A stretch of 64,000 nucleotides of DNA, from positions 35,058-99,057 of the forward strand of contig JAFSNR010000097.1 of the NCBI GenBank assembly GCA_017443345.1, in the 5' to 3' direction. Numbering within the stretch: position 1 is the stretch's first letter; every line of letters begins with the position of its first letter. The notes under the pieces were generated by a model. The model saw nothing but the letters and a program-made list of their open reading frames with translations. It made no database searches and was not told the DNA's origin. Made by a program: the position numbers and the translations under genes. The DNA comes from Prevotella sp. Lineage in GTDB: Bacteria > Bacteroidota > Bacteroidia > Bacteroidales > Bacteroidaceae. Positions 42,192-51,759 of this stretch are shown here, in pieces.

Positions 42192-44657
42192 TTATTTAAG
42201 TTTTACGGCTTTTCCTCCTACTTTCAGCACATGAAGCATCCCATTGCCAAGTGGTACATCTATTTCCGAACCTTTGGCAGTGGTAGAGAAGAGCAGCTGT
42301 CCACGCAGGTCATAAAGCATGACACTGGTGCCTTCGGGAACACCCGAAAGGATGAGGTGCGAACCAGCTTTCAGCCACGTCCAGGAGTCATTGGAGATGG
42401 TGTTGATGGCACTGGCGTCCTCCACGATGGCATTGATGTTGAGCGAGGTACAGTCAGGCATGACGAATGAGTACTGTCGACCTTCCACCACTTTTTCTTC
42501 AAAACCGCTGTTTAAGGCCATCATCACCTTCCAACCCTTGATGACCTTGCCTTCAGGAGCCTGTCCCTCGATGGTTACCTGACGATTGGGGAAGAATTGT
42601 CCGTCGAATAGGCCTTTAGTGAGTTTGACACCATTAAAAGTGGTCATCAGATCTTCTGGATGGAAGACAGACATATTGACGGTCATCTTGATAGGAGTGC
42701 CCAGTTTATAGAAATCTCCCAGCTGCTTGTACATCTCATTGGTACGTCTGGAAACCCATTTGCGCGCATTATTCAATTCATCGCTGTAGTTTGGCCACCA
42801 GGGATTATCGTAGACGGTACTCCTATGGCGCTTCCACTCTTCACTAATTTTGTCATACATGGGATCCCAGACGGCTCGGATGCTTTTCTCATTGAGGAAA
42901 TCACCCATATAGACACTGAAACGGTCGATGAACTCACGACTGAAGTCGGCATCTTCCATCATCCGACGGAATTGTGTGGTCGACTCCTTGGTGATAGAGA
43001 AGTTGGCACCCTTGTGAAGGTTCCAGTCGTCAGGATTATACCATTGTGCGATAATCTGATGGTCATAACCTCCAGACTCGCCTGCATTGCCGTTATAGAG
43101 TCCCATCGTATAGTCGAGGTCTTTGGCTATCCAGCGCCATTTGCCACCCTCGGCTCTGGGACGCCACAACACATTGTTGTTACCAGGATAGTCGAGGTTG
43201 TTGAAATAGAAATTCATGGCAGTGATACGGATATACTCCTCCCAGTCCATGACCTCTGCATATTCAGCGAGTGTGTGGGTTTGTTCGCTGTAGAACTTGA
43301 CAAAAGCATTGTAGTTGTCGATTGTTCCTTCCTTGAGCTCGCCGTTCTCTATCAGGTCGATGTCCTCCAGACCATCGTAGTGGGTGATGATATTGTTCGC
43401 GTTGGCTCGTTCACGAATGTTCAGGATGCCCCAGTAGTTGCCGTTGATATAGATGACAGCTGGACGCCAGGCCTGCCAGTCGATATCGGCCTGCTTTGAC
43501 ATCGCTCGCTGGGCAACGGCATCACGCATGTAGATACCATCGCGGTCGTTGCCTGCATTACGGAGCACGATCGACTTATAATTCGTCAGACCAGGACACT
43601 GATCGGGGAAGAACTCGTATTCCAGGTTCTTATGGCCAAAGCGCTTATGACAATAGATGGCCATCGATTGCCGTGAGGCTTCTCTCGAATAAGCGCCAGT
43701 GATACGGGTCTCACAGAGTTGGTTGAGTTGTGAGGGCTTTCCTTCAGAATCAAAAAGCTCGAAGTTGACGGGGCGACGCCAGTCTACCTGTTTCGACTTT
43801 TCGTGGGTCTTGTTGTTCACGAAGATACCGATCTTCGAGTCGTTTAGGTATCTGTTGTCTGTGACGAGGCTGATAATAGGTATGGTCAGCCTCCTATCGT
43901 GGAAGATATACGACTGAACCGTGCTGACGGGTGAGAGCCAGCCATCGCAGAAAAGCTTGGCACGAATGGCTGTCGACTTGTCTATGGAGATTTCTGAGGT
44001 GTACTTCTTACTGCTAAGGGTAGGCTCTGAACCATTGGTGGTGTAGTAGATCTCCGTCCCTTCAGGAGAGTCCTTGGGCAACGACAGACTGAGCGTCAGT
44101 GCTTGGGTGCCTTTCACTACGCGGCCTTGTTCGCTGAACACAGGCTCGCCTAAGATATGGTCGTGATCACAGATCCTGCCCGTGTTTACAGCATTTGGCG
44201 AAGGCTCCAGCTGATACCCCCAATCTTTGCTGCCGTCTGTCTTTCGTCCGTAGGCAATGTTGGGTGCAGGCTGTTTGGCGATATCCTTTACCTGATCAAT
44301 GACTTTGTCACCCTGGAAGAGATACACGGCACAGCCTTTGCCCGAATCCAGACGAAAAGAGGTATGGAGCCCACGTCCTACCTTATCGCAATAGACGAGA
44401 ACCCATTCCTTGGCTGGTACTTTCACATCTGGCAACTGCCAGGCCTCTGAAGGATCGTCTGTGATGCCAAGTTTGTAGTCTTGTAGGGTCAGGATGTCCT
44501 CACCATTATTATATAACTCCACCCAAGAGTCAGGAAAATCTTTTAGGTCATCCATGATGCAGTCCACGTTCGACTGCATAAATTCGTTGATAACTAATTG
44601 GGCTTGAGCCGTCTGCCAGCCCAGCAAAAGTGAGATAATAAGTGTTAGTTTCTTCAT
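42192..44657 (-). CDS. Exported CotH-kinase / lamin-tail protein
   Basis: 821 aa from the ATG at 44657, which opens a signal peptide (MKKLTLIISLLLGWQTAQAQ). Order: lamin-tail-like domain (LVINEFMQSN...WVELYNNGEDILTL), a chitobiase-type beta domain (EIYYTTNGSEPTLSSKKY), a CotH kinase core (about 270-600, with RNAGNDRDGIYMRDAVAQR and WIAKDLDYTMGL), an Ig-like region, and a C-terminal T9SS-like tail (LYDLRGQLLF). CotH-type kinases phosphorylate secreted proteins. Surface-exposed location is likely; partner unknown. The -7 element lies only 7 nt before the start codon. Confidence 0.83.
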   Translation of the reverse strand: MKKLTLIISLLLGWQTAQAQLVINEFMQSNVDCIMDDLKDFPDSWVELYNNGEDILTLQDYKLGITDDPSEAWQLPDVKVPAKEWVLVYCDKVGRGLHTSFRLDSGKGCAVYLFQGDKVIDQVKDIAKQPAPNIAYGRKTDGSKDWGYQLEPSPNAVNTGRICDHDHILGEPVFSEQGRVVKGTQALTLSLSLPKDSPEGTEIYYTTNGSEPTLSSKKYTSEISIDKSTAIRAKLFCDGWLSPVSTVQSYIFHDRRLTIPIISLVTDNRYLNDSKIGIFVNNKTHEKSKQVDWRRPVNFELFDSEGKPSQLNQLCETRITGAYSREASRQSMAIYCHKRFGHKNLEYEFFPDQCPGLTNYKSIVLRNAGNDRDGIYMRDAVAQRAMSKQADIDWQAWRPAVIYINGNYWGILNIRERANANNIITHYDGLEDIDLIENGELKEGTIDNYNAFVKFYSEQTHTLAEYAEVMDWEEYIRITAMNFYFNNLDYPGNNNVLWRPRAEGGKWRWIAKDLDYTMGLYNGNAGESGGYDHQIIAQWYNPDDWNLHKGANFSITKESTTQFRRMMEDADFSREFIDRFSVYMGDFLNEKSIRAVWDPMYDKISEEWKRHRSTVYDNPWWPNYSDELNNARKWVSRRTNEMYKQLGDFYKLGTPIKMTVNMSVFHPEDLMTTFNGVKLTKGLFDGQFFPNRQVTIEGQAPEGKVIKGWKVMMALNSGFEEKVVEGRQYSFVMPDCTSLNINAIVEDASAINTISNDSWTWLKAGSHLILSGVPEGTSVMLYDLRGQLLFSTTAKGSEIDVPLGNGMLHVLKVGGKAVKLK

Positions 44658-44664
44658 TGCGCCT

Positions 44665-44673
44665 GCAAAATTA
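44665..44673 (-). promoter_or_regulatory. -7 element of the CotH gene
   Basis: TAATTTTGC on the minus strand, exact match, ending 7 nt before the ATG, implying an almost leaderless mRNA. Confidence 0.6.
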
Positions 44674-44716
44674 CGAAGATTTATGGGAAAACATGAATAA
44701 TCATGAAGTTTTTTTG

Positions 44717-44725
44717 TATCTTTGT
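44717..44725 (+). promoter_or_regulatory. -7 element of the phytase gene
   Basis: TATCTTTGT, 22 bp before the start at 44748. Confidence 0.65.
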
Positions 44726-44747
44726 GCCAGAAATCATAATACTGTAC

Positions 44748-46067
44748 ATGATGAAACGACAATTACTAATTCTGGCCATTGGCTTCTCGATGGCTGCACA
44801 GGCACAGAAAGCGCCTGTTTTTGAGACTTCAGCAAAGGATGAGATAGCAGCAAACCGCTTTCTCTCAGGTAGTAACTACGTGGACTATGACCGTCAGTTG
44901 CCTACGAAGGCTCTGACACCAGCTCCCAAGAACTATGAGCCTTTCTACATGAGCCACTATGGTCGTCATGGCTCGCGCTGGCTGATAGGCGATGGTGACT
45001 ACACACATCCCATCCGTACCTTGAAGGCTGCCAAGGAAGCAGGCAAGCTGACAGCACTGGGTGAGGAGACACTCAAGAAGTTGGAGGAATTCTATCCCAC
45101 GAGCAAAGACCGTCTGGGAGACCTTACTACCGTGGGCGAGCGCCAGCATCATGGCATAGGCAAGCGTATGGCTCAGAACTTCCCAGAGATCTTCAAGGCC
45201 AAGGACGTCAAGATCGATGCCCGCAGCACCACGGTGTTCCGCTGTATCCTCTCGATGATTGCCGAATGTGAGGAACTGGCTGCTGCCAACCCTACGGCAC
45301 AGATCCACAACGATGTGAGTCAGTCGCTGCAGTACTATCTGAACCAGCCCTGGGATGGTGTCGTGAAGAAACTGGGCAGGGAGACTGGCGACAAGGAGGT
45401 GGAGACCTATAAGCTGAAGTACACCCATCCCGAGCGACTGATGAAGCAGCTGTTCAACGATCAGGAATATGTGTATAATAATGTCCGTGCAGGTGATCTG
45501 ATGCGCCAGCTTTTCCATGTGGCTTGTAACATGCAGAGTCACGATACGGATATTGAGTTCTATTCACTGTTTACGGACGAGGAGGCCTACGACCTGTGGC
45601 GCATCCAGAATATCGGTTGGTATCTCGACTACGGACCATCACCCGTCTCAGGCGAAAAGATGCCCTTCAGTCAGCTGAACCTGTTGAAGAATATGATTGC
45701 CACTGCTGATACTGTCACTCAGACACAGGCCACCCTACGCTTTGGCCACGAGGTGTGCGTGATGCCCCTGGCTTGTCTGTTGGAACTCGACAACTGTGGT
45801 ATGGCCGTGAAGAATCTCGACGAGCTCGACACCTATTGGCGCAACTATCGCATCTTCCCCATGGGCTGTAATGTCCAGCTGGTGTTCTATCGTCCCAAGA
45901 AGGGAAAGACGGGCGACGTCCTCGTGAAGGCACTGCTCAACGAGCGCGAGGCTTATATGCCTGTAGACACTGACAACTGGCCCTACTATAAATGGCAGGA
46001 CCTGCGTCAGTATTATCTGAACAAGATTGAGAAGTTTGAGGCGGAGGCTACTTCACTCTCGAAGTGA
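44748..46067 (+). CDS. MINPP-type histidine phosphatase (phytase-like)
   Basis: 439 aa from the ATG at 44748, which precedes the signal peptide (MKRQLLILAIGFSMAAQAQ); an in-frame start at 44703 lies upstream of the promoter. The clade 2 histidine-acid-phosphatase motif YGRHGSRWL has catalytic His74; the proton donor is His334-Glu335 (FGHEV), the HE variant of multiple inositol polyphosphate phosphatases, as known in Bacteroides Minpp. Likely dephosphorylates phytate in the periplasm. Its last 20 nt overlap the convergent DUF3108 gene. Confidence 0.85.
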   Translation: MMKRQLLILAIGFSMAAQAQKAPVFETSAKDEIAANRFLSGSNYVDYDRQLPTKALTPAPKNYEPFYMSHYGRHGSRWLIGDGDYTHPIRTLKAAKEAGKLTALGEETLKKLEEFYPTSKDRLGDLTTVGERQHHGIGKRMAQNFPEIFKAKDVKIDARSTTVFRCILSMIAECEELAAANPTAQIHNDVSQSLQYYLNQPWDGVVKKLGRETGDKEVETYKLKYTHPERLMKQLFNDQEYVYNNVRAGDLMRQLFHVACNMQSHDTDIEFYSLFTDEEAYDLWRIQNIGWYLDYGPSPVSGEKMPFSQLNLLKNMIATADTVTQTQATLRFGHEVCVMPLACLLELDNCGMAVKNLDELDTYWRNYRIFPMGCNVQLVFYRPKKGKTGDVLVKALLNEREAYMPVDTDNWPYYKWQDLRQYYLNKIEKFEAEATSLSK

Positions 46068-46857
46068 TGGCACTGCGCACACCCTTATAACTCTTCAGGT
46101 ACGCCTTGGCACTTCCGAAACTCAGGAACATGTCGAGGCGTACTGGTATATGGTTCTGATCGTCTGTGATATAGAAGCGCACCAGCTCGTGGCTCTTGTT
46201 GTCCTCGCGCTCATAGAATGAGAAGACCAGACAGCGGAACTTCTCCTTCGAGTCATTCATCTTGAAGTTCTCCTTGCCTCGGAATTCGAGCCAGGAGTTG
46301 GTCAGACTGCGTGCATCGCTGATGGGGGTGGGGATAATGTCGCCCTTCTTCATCTTCGAGGCATCGAAGTTACGTGCACGGAGGAAGATCGACATCATGT
46401 CGTAGATACAACTTTTATAGGTGCTGGTCTTCCAGTGCTGCTCACCATCAGCATCGATGCGGTGCTTCTTCAGCTGACAGAAGTTGTTGGGATAGCTGTA
46501 CCATATCTCGTCGACGTAGTAACGGTCTCCCTCACGGGCACCCTTACGGAAGTAGAGGGGTGAGAGGTCGGGGTTGCAGTACGACAGCAGCGTATCGCGC
46601 ATCACGAAGTATTTATCAAGCTTAGAGTTGCCTCGTGTGATGAGGTAGGATTTCCAGGCATCCTTACCTTCAAACTTCGTCATCTTCGTATCCATCTGAG
46701 CCGTTCCCACTTTCAGCCAGATGAACTTCCAGTTAAAATAGAGGTCATAGCTCAGTTCCTCACCACTTTTGAAGGCTGTATTCTCGATTCCACACTGTGC
46801 CTTCGTCGTGATGACAAAGCTGCACATGATGCAAACCATCAGGATGATTTTCTTCAT
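46048..46857 (-). CDS. DUF3108 family exported protein
   Basis: 269 aa with signal peptide (MKKIILMVCIMCSFVITTKA). The motif FKSGEELSYDLYFNWKFIWLKVGTAQM and later YDMMSIFLRARNFD are typical of DUF3108. Predicted lipoprotein-sized beta-rich periplasmic protein; function unknown in the family. Last gene of the GH3-lipoprotein-DUF3108 group. Confidence 0.82.
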   Translation of the reverse strand: MKKIILMVCIMCSFVITTKAQCGIENTAFKSGEELSYDLYFNWKFIWLKVGTAQMDTKMTKFEGKDAWKSYLITRGNSKLDKYFVMRDTLLSYCNPDLSPLYFRKGAREGDRYYVDEIWYSYPNNFCQLKKHRIDADGEQHWKTSTYKSCIYDMMSIFLRARNFDASKMKKGDIIPTPISDARSLTNSWLEFRGKENFKMNDSKEKFRCLVFSFYEREDNKSHELVRFYITDDQNHIPVRLDMFLSFGSAKAYLKSYKGVRSAITSRVK

Positions 46858-46864
46858 ATCTGTT

Positions 46865-48826
46865 TTACTTCTCTAATTTTACGCCTTGGGTTTTCATATA
46901 CTCGATGCCCAGATCGCGGGCACGCTGCAGATTGCGGTTCTTCAGCTTCTTAGCCGCATCGGGCTTCTGCTTCGTGATCTTGGCGGGTTTTTGTTTGAAG
47001 CGGGGTGTCGACAGGACATTCCAGTTCTGGGTGACATCCCATTTCTCCTTGCACTCTATCTCACGTGGATAATAGTAGACGGCTTCTGCCTGCAGATCCT
47101 GGTCGTAGTCGCCAGTGTCCCAGATGCCGTTGCCGTTGAGATCCACGAGTGCACGCAGGTAATACTTATCCGGCTTCACATATTTGAAGGTAGCCACGTG
47201 TTTCTCAACCCGTGTTTCCTTCACAACGGCATCTGACGCGTTCAGCATTTGTACGATGACCTGAGCCGTATCGGCAATGCCCGAGAGGGTGACCTTCAGT
47301 GAGCTGTACTTCTCCTCCGTATCGATCTTGACGCCCTGTTTATAGGGATCTGACACTTTGCCGTAGATGTCCTCGAAGGCTGCGGAGTCGATTTCAAGAC
47401 TATACTCTATGCCTGGTTTCCAGTCGGCAAGGATCCTGTATTCACGAATCTTGTGTTCGACGGGTTCGAAGACACAGGTGGATTCATACCACACAGAGTC
47501 GATCATCGAATAGAGATGTACCATCGAGGTGTCGCACCTCACAAGTGGTGTGGGCATCTCTACCGTAACCTTATTTTCAGGCGTCATGGTCTGCGGAAGG
47601 TTGATCTTGGGCTCTAAGGGTCTCTCTTTATAGATGGAGTCATACTTCTCGCCACGTTTCTTTTTCTTCTCCTGATCTTTCTGCCATTTCTCGAGTTCCT
47701 TGGCCTTTTCCTTCATACGTTTCTCGTAAGGGGTCTTTGCCAGAACATCGACGGTGTCAGTCTGATTCACGAGCACGCCCAGCGTGTCAGTCATCATATA
47801 ACTGATCTCCATGCGGAGCGTATCCTGATTCACCAGCATCGTGTCGCGCAGCCAGTAGTGGATGGTGTCCTGCTTCTCACCCGTCTCGATGACAAAGGCA
47901 CTATCGGCATCGAAGTTCAGACCCTTGATGACGGGTAGCTCTGGATGGCCGTAGCTGAAATACATGCTGAAGATGTTGGCCTCCTTACGCTCTGTCTTCA
48001 GCAGATAACGGTCTGTCTGAGTCGTGGTAAACGCCAGCAGTGTCACGTCGTCAGGCAGGAAGTGGGTATAGGGCACCTGTAACAGGGCGTCGATGTGGAG
48101 TGAGTCGCGCCAGACGGTATCCACTCTGGTATCAGGTTTCCAACTCGGCACCAGGGTGTCATGGTTGAAGGCCAGCATCTCACTCTTCTGATTGAAGACG
48201 AAGTCTCCATCGGCATCCTTCAGGGCAAAGGCACGATACTTGCCTGGTGCCACACCCTTGACCACGAAATGACCGCTGCCGTCAGTACGCGATACGCGCA
48301 ACATAGGCTTGGTCTTGAAAGCTGAGTCTGCCAGATCGTCGTAGAGTCCCACCATGATACCCTTGATGGGTTCAAGGTTGCTGGCATCGAGCACGTATCC
48401 TGACACCTCGAAGGTATCTATCTGCTCACCTGTCGAAAAGCTGTAGGTATAGTTACCCATGGGATTGCCCTCGTTATTGTCCGAGATGGCATCACTGAAG
48501 TCGATGGTATAGGTCGTATTCTCCTTCAGGGTATCCTTCAGTTCCACGATGATTTTCTTACCAGCAGACTTGATCTCTGGCATCTCGAGTTGTGGGGGTG
48601 AGACAATGACTTTATTCGTGGCATCTTCCAGTTTGATGTATTCATCGAAGAAGATGGTGATTTTCTTCGACTTCACGTTTGCCGACTGGTCAGCAGGCAT
48701 GCTGCCAATGACCTTGGGAGGATCATCGTCATACCAGCCGCCGTCAGGTTGTCCCATACGGGCACAAGCAACTAAAAATAAAAAAGTAAAAAGGTAAAAA
48801 GGTAAAAACAGACCTTTACCCTTCAT
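46865..48826 (-). CDS. SbsA-Ig-like lipoprotein
   Basis: 653 aa from the ATG at 48826 (an upstream ATG at 48856 adds ten charged residues). Lipobox FLVAC, so lipid-anchored. An SbsA-type Ig domain (PPKVIGSMPADQSANVKSKKITIFFDEYI...) starts near residue 40, then a carboxypeptidase-regulatory-like domain (VSGYVLDASNLEPIKGIMVGLYDD) and further beta domains, with a Lys/Glu-rich coiled segment around residue 385. The signal-peptide core FLPFYLFTFLFLVAC is encoded by octamer repeats. Function unknown. Confidence 0.78.
   Translation of the reverse strand: MKGKGLFLPFYLFTFLFLVACARMGQPDGGWYDDDPPKVIGSMPADQSANVKSKKITIFFDEYIKLEDATNKVIVSPPQLEMPEIKSAGKKIIVELKDTLKENTTYTIDFSDAISDNNEGNPMGNYTYSFSTGEQIDTFEVSGYVLDASNLEPIKGIMVGLYDDLADSAFKTKPMLRVSRTDGSGHFVVKGVAPGKYRAFALKDADGDFVFNQKSEMLAFNHDTLVPSWKPDTRVDTVWRDSLHIDALLQVPYTHFLPDDVTLLAFTTTQTDRYLLKTERKEANIFSMYFSYGHPELPVIKGLNFDADSAFVIETGEKQDTIHYWLRDTMLVNQDTLRMEISYMMTDTLGVLVNQTDTVDVLAKTPYEKRMKEKAKELEKWQKDQEKKKKRGEKYDSIYKERPLEPKINLPQTMTPENKVTVEMPTPLVRCDTSMVHLYSMIDSVWYESTCVFEPVEHKIREYRILADWKPGIEYSLEIDSAAFEDIYGKVSDPYKQGVKIDTEEKYSSLKVTLSGIADTAQVIVQMLNASDAVVKETRVEKHVATFKYVKPDKYYLRALVDLNGNGIWDTGDYDQDLQAEAVYYYPREIECKEKWDVTQNWNVLSTPRFKQKPAKITKQKPDAAKKLKNRNLQRARDLGIEYMKTQGVKLEK
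48786..48809. repeat. Octamer repeat coding the signal peptide of the SbsA-Ig lipoprotein
   Basis: GTAAAAAG, GTAAAAAG, GTAAAAAC in 8-nt register; on the coding strand it gives LPFYLFTF. Confidence 0.8.
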
Positions 48827-48857
48827 CTTTTTCCTGAATATATTTCTTTCTATCATC

Positions 48858-48894
48858 TTTTTACTTTTTTACCTTTTTACCCTTTTACCTTTGC
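48858..48894. repeat. Octamer repeat upstream of the SbsA-Ig lipoprotein
   Basis: Four units of TTTTTACC type (with small variants) between the GH3 stop and the lipoprotein start, same sequence family as 48786-48809 in the opposite orientation. Confidence 0.7.
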
Positions 48895-50378
48895 AACGCA
48901 AGCAGTTGTTCTATTGTCTCACGCGAGTTACTCAGACGGGGCACCTTATGCTGGCCTCCCAGCTTGCCACGCAGTTTCAGCCAGTCGTTGAAGAGGTTTG
49001 TTCTGGCCTCCACAATCTCCAGGGGTTGCAGCGTGATGTCCTTATAGCGCTTGGCTTCGTAGTCGCTGTTGATTTCCTGCAGGCGCCTGTCGAGGAGCGA
49101 GGCAAACAGCTTCAGATCCTCAGGACGCTTGGAGAACTCAATGAGCCACTGGTGACGACATTTCGCATTCTCGTCCATAAACACTGGGGCTGCCGTGTAT
49201 TCCAGCACCTCGGCCCCTGTCTGTTCACAGGCATAGGCCAGTCCTTGCTCAGCATTGTCGACAATCAGTTCCTCACCAAAGGCGTTGATGAAGTGCTTCG
49301 TGCGACCTGAGATGATGAACTTATAGGGATTGGTAGAGGTAAACTGGATGGTGTCGCCGATCTCATAGCGCCATAGTCCGCACGAGGTAGAGATGACCAT
49401 CGCGTAGTTCTTGCCCTTCTCTACTGCCCAAAGGGGTACAGGGTCACCACCATCCATGGGGATAAACTCATAGAACACGCCATAGTCGAGCATCAGCAGC
49501 ATCGACTTGTCTGTGGGGTCATCCTGGATGCCAAAGAATCCCTCACTGGCGTTGTAGGTCTCCATATAGTGCATGTTGGGCGACGTAATGAGGCGCTTGT
49601 ACTGTTCACGGTAGGGCGTGAAGGCCACACCTCCGTGGAAGAACACCTCGATATTGGGCCACACCTCCTCAAGATGGGTCTTGCCCGTCATCTCCATCAT
49701 ACAAGTGAGCACTGAGAGCATCCACGAAGGCACACCCGAGATGTTTGTCACATTCTTGTTCATCGCCTCCAGGGCAATGCGCTCGCGCTTCACTTCGAAG
49801 TCGCTGAGCAGAGCCGTTTGTTTCTTTGGCACACGGACGAGATTCACCAGCGGATTGATATTCTCAATCAAGATGGCACTGAGGTCACCCACCAGCGAGC
49901 CAGGCAGATTATAGTTAGGTGCATGGCTGCCTCCAAGGATGAGGCCCTTGCCGTCGAACATTCTCGACTTCGGATTGTTCCTGAGATAGAGGACGACAGA
50001 GTCGCGTCCTCCTGCATAGTGAATCTTCTGCAGACCTTCCGGACTGACGGGGATGAACTTTGACTTGTCGTTGGTGGTACCGCTCGATTTCGCATACCAT
50101 TTCACGCGTCCTGGCCAGAGGATATCTGCCTCGCCCTGACGCATACGGTCGATGTCGCCCTTCAGTTCCTCGTAGGTATTGACGGGCACATGACTCACAA
50201 AGTCGTCATAGCCTTTCACCACCGTAAAGGCGTGATGACGGCCGTATTCCGTATCTTTAGCTGCATGGATCAGGTGGTCGAGCACCTCTCTCTGCAACAG
50301 CTCTCCCTCGTTCTGATGCTTTTCCAGGGCACGCTGACGGGGGACAAAGACTTTTCCTATAATTTGAGTCAGACTCAT
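48885..50378 (-). CDS. GH3 auxin-responsive-type acyl-acid ligase homologue
   Basis: 497 aa from the ATG at 50378 (MSLTQIIGKVFVPRQRAL); an upstream start adds five residues. The firefly-luciferase fold of GH3 enzymes is visible: KWYAKSSGTTNDKSKFIPVS as the ATP-binding motif (about 88-107), YNASEGFFGIQDD near 220, and RYEIGDTIQFTS near 315. Bacterial GH3-like proteins probably make acyl-amino-acid conjugates through an acyl-adenylate; substrate unknown. It precedes the lipoprotein and DUF3108 genes. Confidence 0.85.
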   Translation of the reverse strand: MSLTQIIGKVFVPRQRALEKHQNEGELLQREVLDHLIHAAKDTEYGRHHAFTVVKGYDDFVSHVPVNTYEELKGDIDRMRQGEADILWPGRVKWYAKSSGTTNDKSKFIPVSPEGLQKIHYAGGRDSVVLYLRNNPKSRMFDGKGLILGGSHAPNYNLPGSLVGDLSAILIENINPLVNLVRVPKKQTALLSDFEVKRERIALEAMNKNVTNISGVPSWMLSVLTCMMEMTGKTHLEEVWPNIEVFFHGGVAFTPYREQYKRLITSPNMHYMETYNASEGFFGIQDDPTDKSMLLMLDYGVFYEFIPMDGGDPVPLWAVEKGKNYAMVISTSCGLWRYEIGDTIQFTSTNPYKFIISGRTKHFINAFGEELIVDNAEQGLAYACEQTGAEVLEYTAAPVFMDENAKCRHQWLIEFSKRPEDLKLFASLLDRRLQEINSDYEAKRYKDITLQPLEIVEARTNLFNDWLKLRGKLGGQHKVPRLSNSRETIEQLLALQR

Positions 50379-50400
50379 TTCTATATTGCGCAATTTCGCT

Positions 50401-50409
50401 GCAAAGGTA
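50401..50409 (-). promoter_or_regulatory. -7 element of the GH3 gene
   Basis: TACCTTTGC on the minus strand, exact match, about 22 bp before the start. Confidence 0.7.
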
Positions 50410-50495
50410 CTATTAAACTATCGTAACAATGCAATTATTTACATTTTTTTATGATAAATTTGTTTCACTGATTCGTGATAATCATGGAAAACCAT

Positions 50496-50504
50496 TACCT
50501 TTGC
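50496..50504 (+). promoter_or_regulatory. -7 element of the ketosynthase/efflux operon
   Basis: TACCTTTGC, exact match, 22 bp before the start at 50526. Confidence 0.7.
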
Positions 50505-50525
50505 AACCAAAAATACGGTTTTTGC

Positions 50526-51752
50526 ATGGAAAAAAGGGTAGTGATAACGGGCATGGGCATCTGGTCCTGTCTGGGAACGACGCTGGATGCTGTACGCCAG
50601 TCGCTTTACGAAGGCAAGAGCGGCATCATCTTCAGTCAGGAGCGTAAGGATGCGGGCTTTTTCTCGCCCATCTGTGGCGATGTGCCCAAGGCCGATCTCA
50701 AGCCCTTCCTGAGCCGTAATCGTCGTCAGATGATATCCGAGGAGGCGCAATATGCCTATATGGCCACGCGCCAGGCACTGGAGCAGGCGCGTCTCGATCA
50801 GGACTATATCGACAGCCATGTGGTGGGACTGATCTATGGCAACGACTCTACGGCTGAAGCTACCATGGTTGGCCTCGATAAGTTCCGTCTGACGAAATCC
50901 ACGTCCGACTGTGGCAGTGGTGCCATCTTCCAGGCGATGAACTCTACGGTGACCATGAACCTCGCCACACTGTTCCATCTGAGAGGTATCAATCTGACGA
51001 CCTCTGCTGCTTGTGCCTCTGGCTCCCAGGCGCTTGGTCTTGGATTCTTCCTGATCAAGCATGGTCTGCAGGAGTGTGTCGTCTGTGGCGGTGCTGAGGA
51101 GGCCAATATGTATGGTGTTGCGGCTTTCGATGGACTACAGGCCTTCTCCAGACGTGAGAATGATCCCACACGTGCCAGTCGCCCCTTCGATCGCGATCGC
51201 GACGGACTGGTGCCCAGCGGTGGTGCTGCCACCTTGGTGATCGAGAGCTACGAACATGCCCTCCGTCGTGGGGCTCCCATTATAGCTGAGATCTTGGGCT
51301 GGGGCTTCTCTGGTAATGGCGACCATATCTCTAATCCCAATGTCGCTGGTCCTCTCTGCTCGCTGGAGCAGTGTTTCCAGAGTGCTGGTGTGCAGCCGCG
51401 CGAGGTGGGCTATGTCAATGCCCATGCCACCTCCACCCTTGTGGGTGATGCCTGTGAGGCTAAGGCCATTGCACAGATCTTTGGCGACTATCGTGTGCCT
51501 GTCACCTCTACGAAGAGTCAGACGGGTCATGAGATGTGGATGTCAGGCGCCTCAGAGATCATCTACTCCACACTGATGATGAAGAACGACTTCATCGCTG
51601 GTTCGCTGAACTTCGAGAACCCCGACGATGAGACCGCCTGCATACAGGTACTGCCTGAGACTGTCGACACCCATTTCGACATGTTCCTCAGCAACTCTTT
51701 CGGCTTCGGAGGCACTAACTCCACCCTGATTGTCAAGAACATTAATAAATAA
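50526..51752 (+). CDS. Second beta-ketoacyl-ACP synthase (FabF/FabB-like)
   Basis: 408 aa from the ATG at 50526, placed just after the promoter. The triad is present: Cys163 (TSAACASGSQ), His300 (NAHATST), His335 (SQTGHEMWMSG). It is clearly diverged from FabF at 6 kb. It is not followed by other fatty-acid genes but, 7 bp later, by the RND efflux genes, hinting at a specialised acyl product exported by that pump. Alternatively, plain co-transcription without functional link. Confidence 0.85.
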   Translation: MEKRVVITGMGIWSCLGTTLDAVRQSLYEGKSGIIFSQERKDAGFFSPICGDVPKADLKPFLSRNRRQMISEEAQYAYMATRQALEQARLDQDYIDSHVVGLIYGNDSTAEATMVGLDKFRLTKSTSDCGSGAIFQAMNSTVTMNLATLFHLRGINLTTSAACASGSQALGLGFFLIKHGLQECVVCGGAEEANMYGVAAFDGLQAFSRRENDPTRASRPFDRDRDGLVPSGGAATLVIESYEHALRRGAPIIAEILGWGFSGNGDHISNPNVAGPLCSLEQCFQSAGVQPREVGYVNAHATSTLVGDACEAKAIAQIFGDYRVPVTSTKSQTGHEMWMSGASEIIYSTLMMKNDFIAGSLNFENPDDETACIQVLPETVDTHFDMFLSNSFGFGGTNSTLIVKNINK

Positions 51753-51759
51753 AGAATAA

